Shown here: one piece after another, positions 62,187 to 64,000 of the stretch
Layout: the number at the start of each line of letters is the position of its first letter
Numbering within the stretch: position 1 is the stretch's first letter
Origin: Prostheceraeus crozeri
Lineage: Eukaryota; Platyhelminthes; Polycladida; Euryleptidae
DNA length: 64,000 nucleotides
Reading direction: 5' to 3'
NCBI GenBank assembly: GCA_907163375.1
Contig: CAJQUW010012704.1
Location: 124,001 to 188,000 of the forward strand
Program-made: the position numbers and the translations under genes
The notes under the pieces: generated by a model
Told to the model about the DNA's origin: nothing
The model's input: the letters and a program-made list of their open reading frames with translations, nothing else
Database searches by the model: none

Positions 62187-64000
62187 ATGGTAAGTTGAAA
62201 ATTTCCTCTCATCTCCCTCAAACGTGTGACTAATAGCATCTTCCTCAATTTCAGACATCAACTTCATCACCAACGCCCTCTCTTCTCGAGGAAAGTTTAG
62301 AGTTATTGAGTCAAGGTAGGTTGTAACACTACACTGAGGCTTGAACAGAGATGAAAGAATGATTTCTCTTTCAGGTGATGTGAGTTCCAGCTCAGGACTC
62401 TCGCGGCAAGGCAACGAGTGGGAATGTGCCGACTGCGGACATATGTTTACAAGGAAGCACAGTCTCCTTCGACACATCAAACAACGTGTGTGTCAACGCA
62501 AAGCGGCGTCAATCTCCGGAGGTGAAGTTGATTCTGACGATGACATCTCCTTTCCTTGCGATTTGTGCCCTCTTTCTTTTGATAGTCACTTTCAGCGATC
62601 TTCGCACAGACTTCAACACACACATGCAAATGATCACTACACCAACGGTACCTCTACCATCTCCCTCATTAATGTTTCACATAATAATTTAGTACGCGAC
62701 TACTGCATGGAGTCCAATACTCAAATTGTAGATTTTCCTGAGTGGCTCCTTCAAAATTCTAACATTATCGAAGCGCTCTTCAATAATTTAGACAATTTTA
62801 GAATGAAGGCGCTCATCTACCTTAAACTAAAATATATTAAAATAGATTTTCAAACGGGTCAAGTGACGGAGAGAATACAGTTTCATATTCCTTCCTCTTC
62901 CGCAACCGAAGTTGTAGACTGCGAGTCTTGGCTAAATTTTCACATTCAATGTTTAAAATCAAATGTAGATAAATTCAATCAACGCGACAGCGCTCTCATT
63001 TTTGATGGTGTGGACTCAGCCATATTCAAAATTTCCCTATTAGAAAGTCATGCAGCTCGAGGCACATTTAAACTTCCAAAAACGTTGTATAATAAGAAAG
63101 CTGTCATCAATGTTGATTGTAAATCACAGTGTTTCAAATATGCAGTCCTATCCATCCTTCACTATAATGATATCAACGCGCATCGAGATCGCACCTATAG
63201 CTATAGACAGTGGGAGGATGAACTAGACTTTGAAGGTTGTGATAGTAACAACATGAAAATCAAAGATGTAGAAACGTTCGAAAAACATAATAAGATTAAA
63301 ATTGTCGTTCACGTGTGGGAGAAGGGGTTGAAGGGTGCCCGCTATAATTCACGTTCAACTTGTTATGAACGTGTAGTCAACCTCTTATTAGTAAAACAAG
63401 ATGATAGCGAGGAATGGCACTACTGTGGTATTCCCAAAATCTCTCGCTTGTACACTCACTTGGGGCACTCTAAAAGAGGTGAACATTTTGTATGCGACCG
63501 CTGCATCCGCTCATTTTGGAGTAAAGATAAATTTGAAACTCACTATGAATGGTGCAAGCGAGGTAAATTACAAATGGAACGCATGCCCAAAGATAAAATA
63601 TTTTCACATAGGGATAATGGTGACGAATTAAGTCCCCTGCGTGTCATTTACGCAGACATAGAATGCTACATTGATGATATCATCCACAAGCCAGCAGCCA
63701 TATCCTGCTATGAAGTATGGCATGACCACTTTAGGAATAGACAAAACAAAATGCATACTTGGCAAGGTGAAGATTGCATTTCAAAATTTCTAGAATTTCT
63801 CGATAAAGCTGCAAAATTTCAACAATCATATGATTCCCAATTGCAGCGTAAGTCACTACATATGTCAGATGAAGACAAACAAAAATTTGAAAGTTGCACA
63901 TCCTGTCCTAAATGTCATAAAACGTTTGATGACGATAAAATTAAGAAAGTGCGTGATCATGATCACATCACTGGTAAATTTAGAAACGCACTCTGCTCCA
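62187..64000 (+). CDS. E2 protein-primed DNA polymerase B, N-terminal part (runs off the window)
   Basis: Exon 1 ends exactly at ATG (62187-62189, then GTAAGT). Exon 2 is 62255-62315 and exon 3 starts at 62376 and is open to the window end. The product begins MTSTSSPTPSLLEESLELLS and has C2H2 fingers (WECADCGHMFTRKHSLLRHI, FPCDLCPLSFDSHFQRSSH). A domain X segment follows (STISLINVSHNNLVRDYCME, NFRMKALIYLKLKYIKIDF). Then come the N-domain (VINVDCKSQCFKYAVLSILH), IYADIECYI (exonuclease I) and CPKCHKTFDDDK...VRDHDHITGKF (endonuclease VII-like). Polymerase motifs lie beyond 64000. No break was seen in the visible part. Confidence 0.8.

Larger units (their letters stand above)
55041..64000 (+). 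mobile_element. Virus-like PolB element E2 (left part; runs off the window)
   Basis: Starts inside the Harbinger remnant and begins with C-rich modules. It then carries a spliced-leader coiled-coil gene, two small genes, a module A copy, a 205-bp tandem repeat, a minus-strand acidic gene and a polymerase with the same domain order as E1. The visible genes look whole with no break noticed, so E2 is younger than E1. Its right end and terminal repeats lie beyond the window. The relationship to E1 rests on the polymerase, the poly-C/TCTGG repeats and module A. Confidence 0.75.

Overview
The window looks like the nuclear genome of an invertebrate animal, probably marine; the species cannot be named from it. 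It is AT-rich, has GT-AG introns and AATAAA signals, and is dominated by mobile DNA: Crypton, Kolobok, piggyBac, Tc1/mariner, hAT, PIF/Harbinger, CR1/L2-like LINE and many Penelope-like elements (PLEs). The only ordinary host gene recognised is a monocarboxylate-transporter-like (MFS) gene on the minus strand. Two of its exons (51714-51942 and 38861-39001) have matching phases and are separated by a 12.7-kb intron filled with PLEs, a LINE and a Tc1 element.

Layout. 1-13058: decayed mariner, an intact-looking Crypton tyrosine recombinase, a hammerhead-ribozyme-like motif, a decayed reverse-transcriptase element, a Tc/mariner relic and a deleted piggyBac. 13059-34393: a large virus-like element (E1) with long terminal inverted repeats, itself carrying a 3.9-kb Kolobok insertion and a 1.6-kb minisatellite. 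34394-39001: SINE-like sequence, an RT-RNase H fossil and one host exon. 39002-51713: the transposon-filled host intron. 51714-55040: host exon, PLE split by a hAT element, Harbinger remnant. 55041 to the window end: a second, related and largely whole-looking virus-like element (E2), cut by the window edge.

E1 and E2 are the main find. Both encode the same kind of protein-primed family-B DNA polymerase: C2H2 fingers, a linker domain (here called X), an OTU-like/PolB-associated N-terminal region, a Cys/His endonuclease VII-like motif, exonuclease and polymerase. Both have subterminal repeats with C7-C11 tracts ending in TCTGG or TCGG, and TATA promoters with spliced leaders. I see no integrase, packaging ATPase, protease or capsid gene of a canonical Polinton in the visible parts. 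E1 also encodes a two-repeat TATA-binding-protein homologue, a DEDD-type exonuclease candidate, three free-standing relatives of polymerase domain X, and a duplicated family (Y). Several small genes in both elements end in a sequence that looks like the replication-dependent histone mRNA 3' stem-loop (three near-identical copies in E2, one in E1). A conserved non-coding module of about 250-400 bp is shared between the two elements.

Taken together, E1/E2 look like a PolB-driven, virus-like lineage that supplies its own promoter-recognition factor and borrows S-phase histone-type mRNA ends. E1 is an older fossil with about four breaks in its polymerase and a later Kolobok insertion. The visible part of E2 looks whole. 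These functional readings are inferences from sequence pattern and need database and structure searches.
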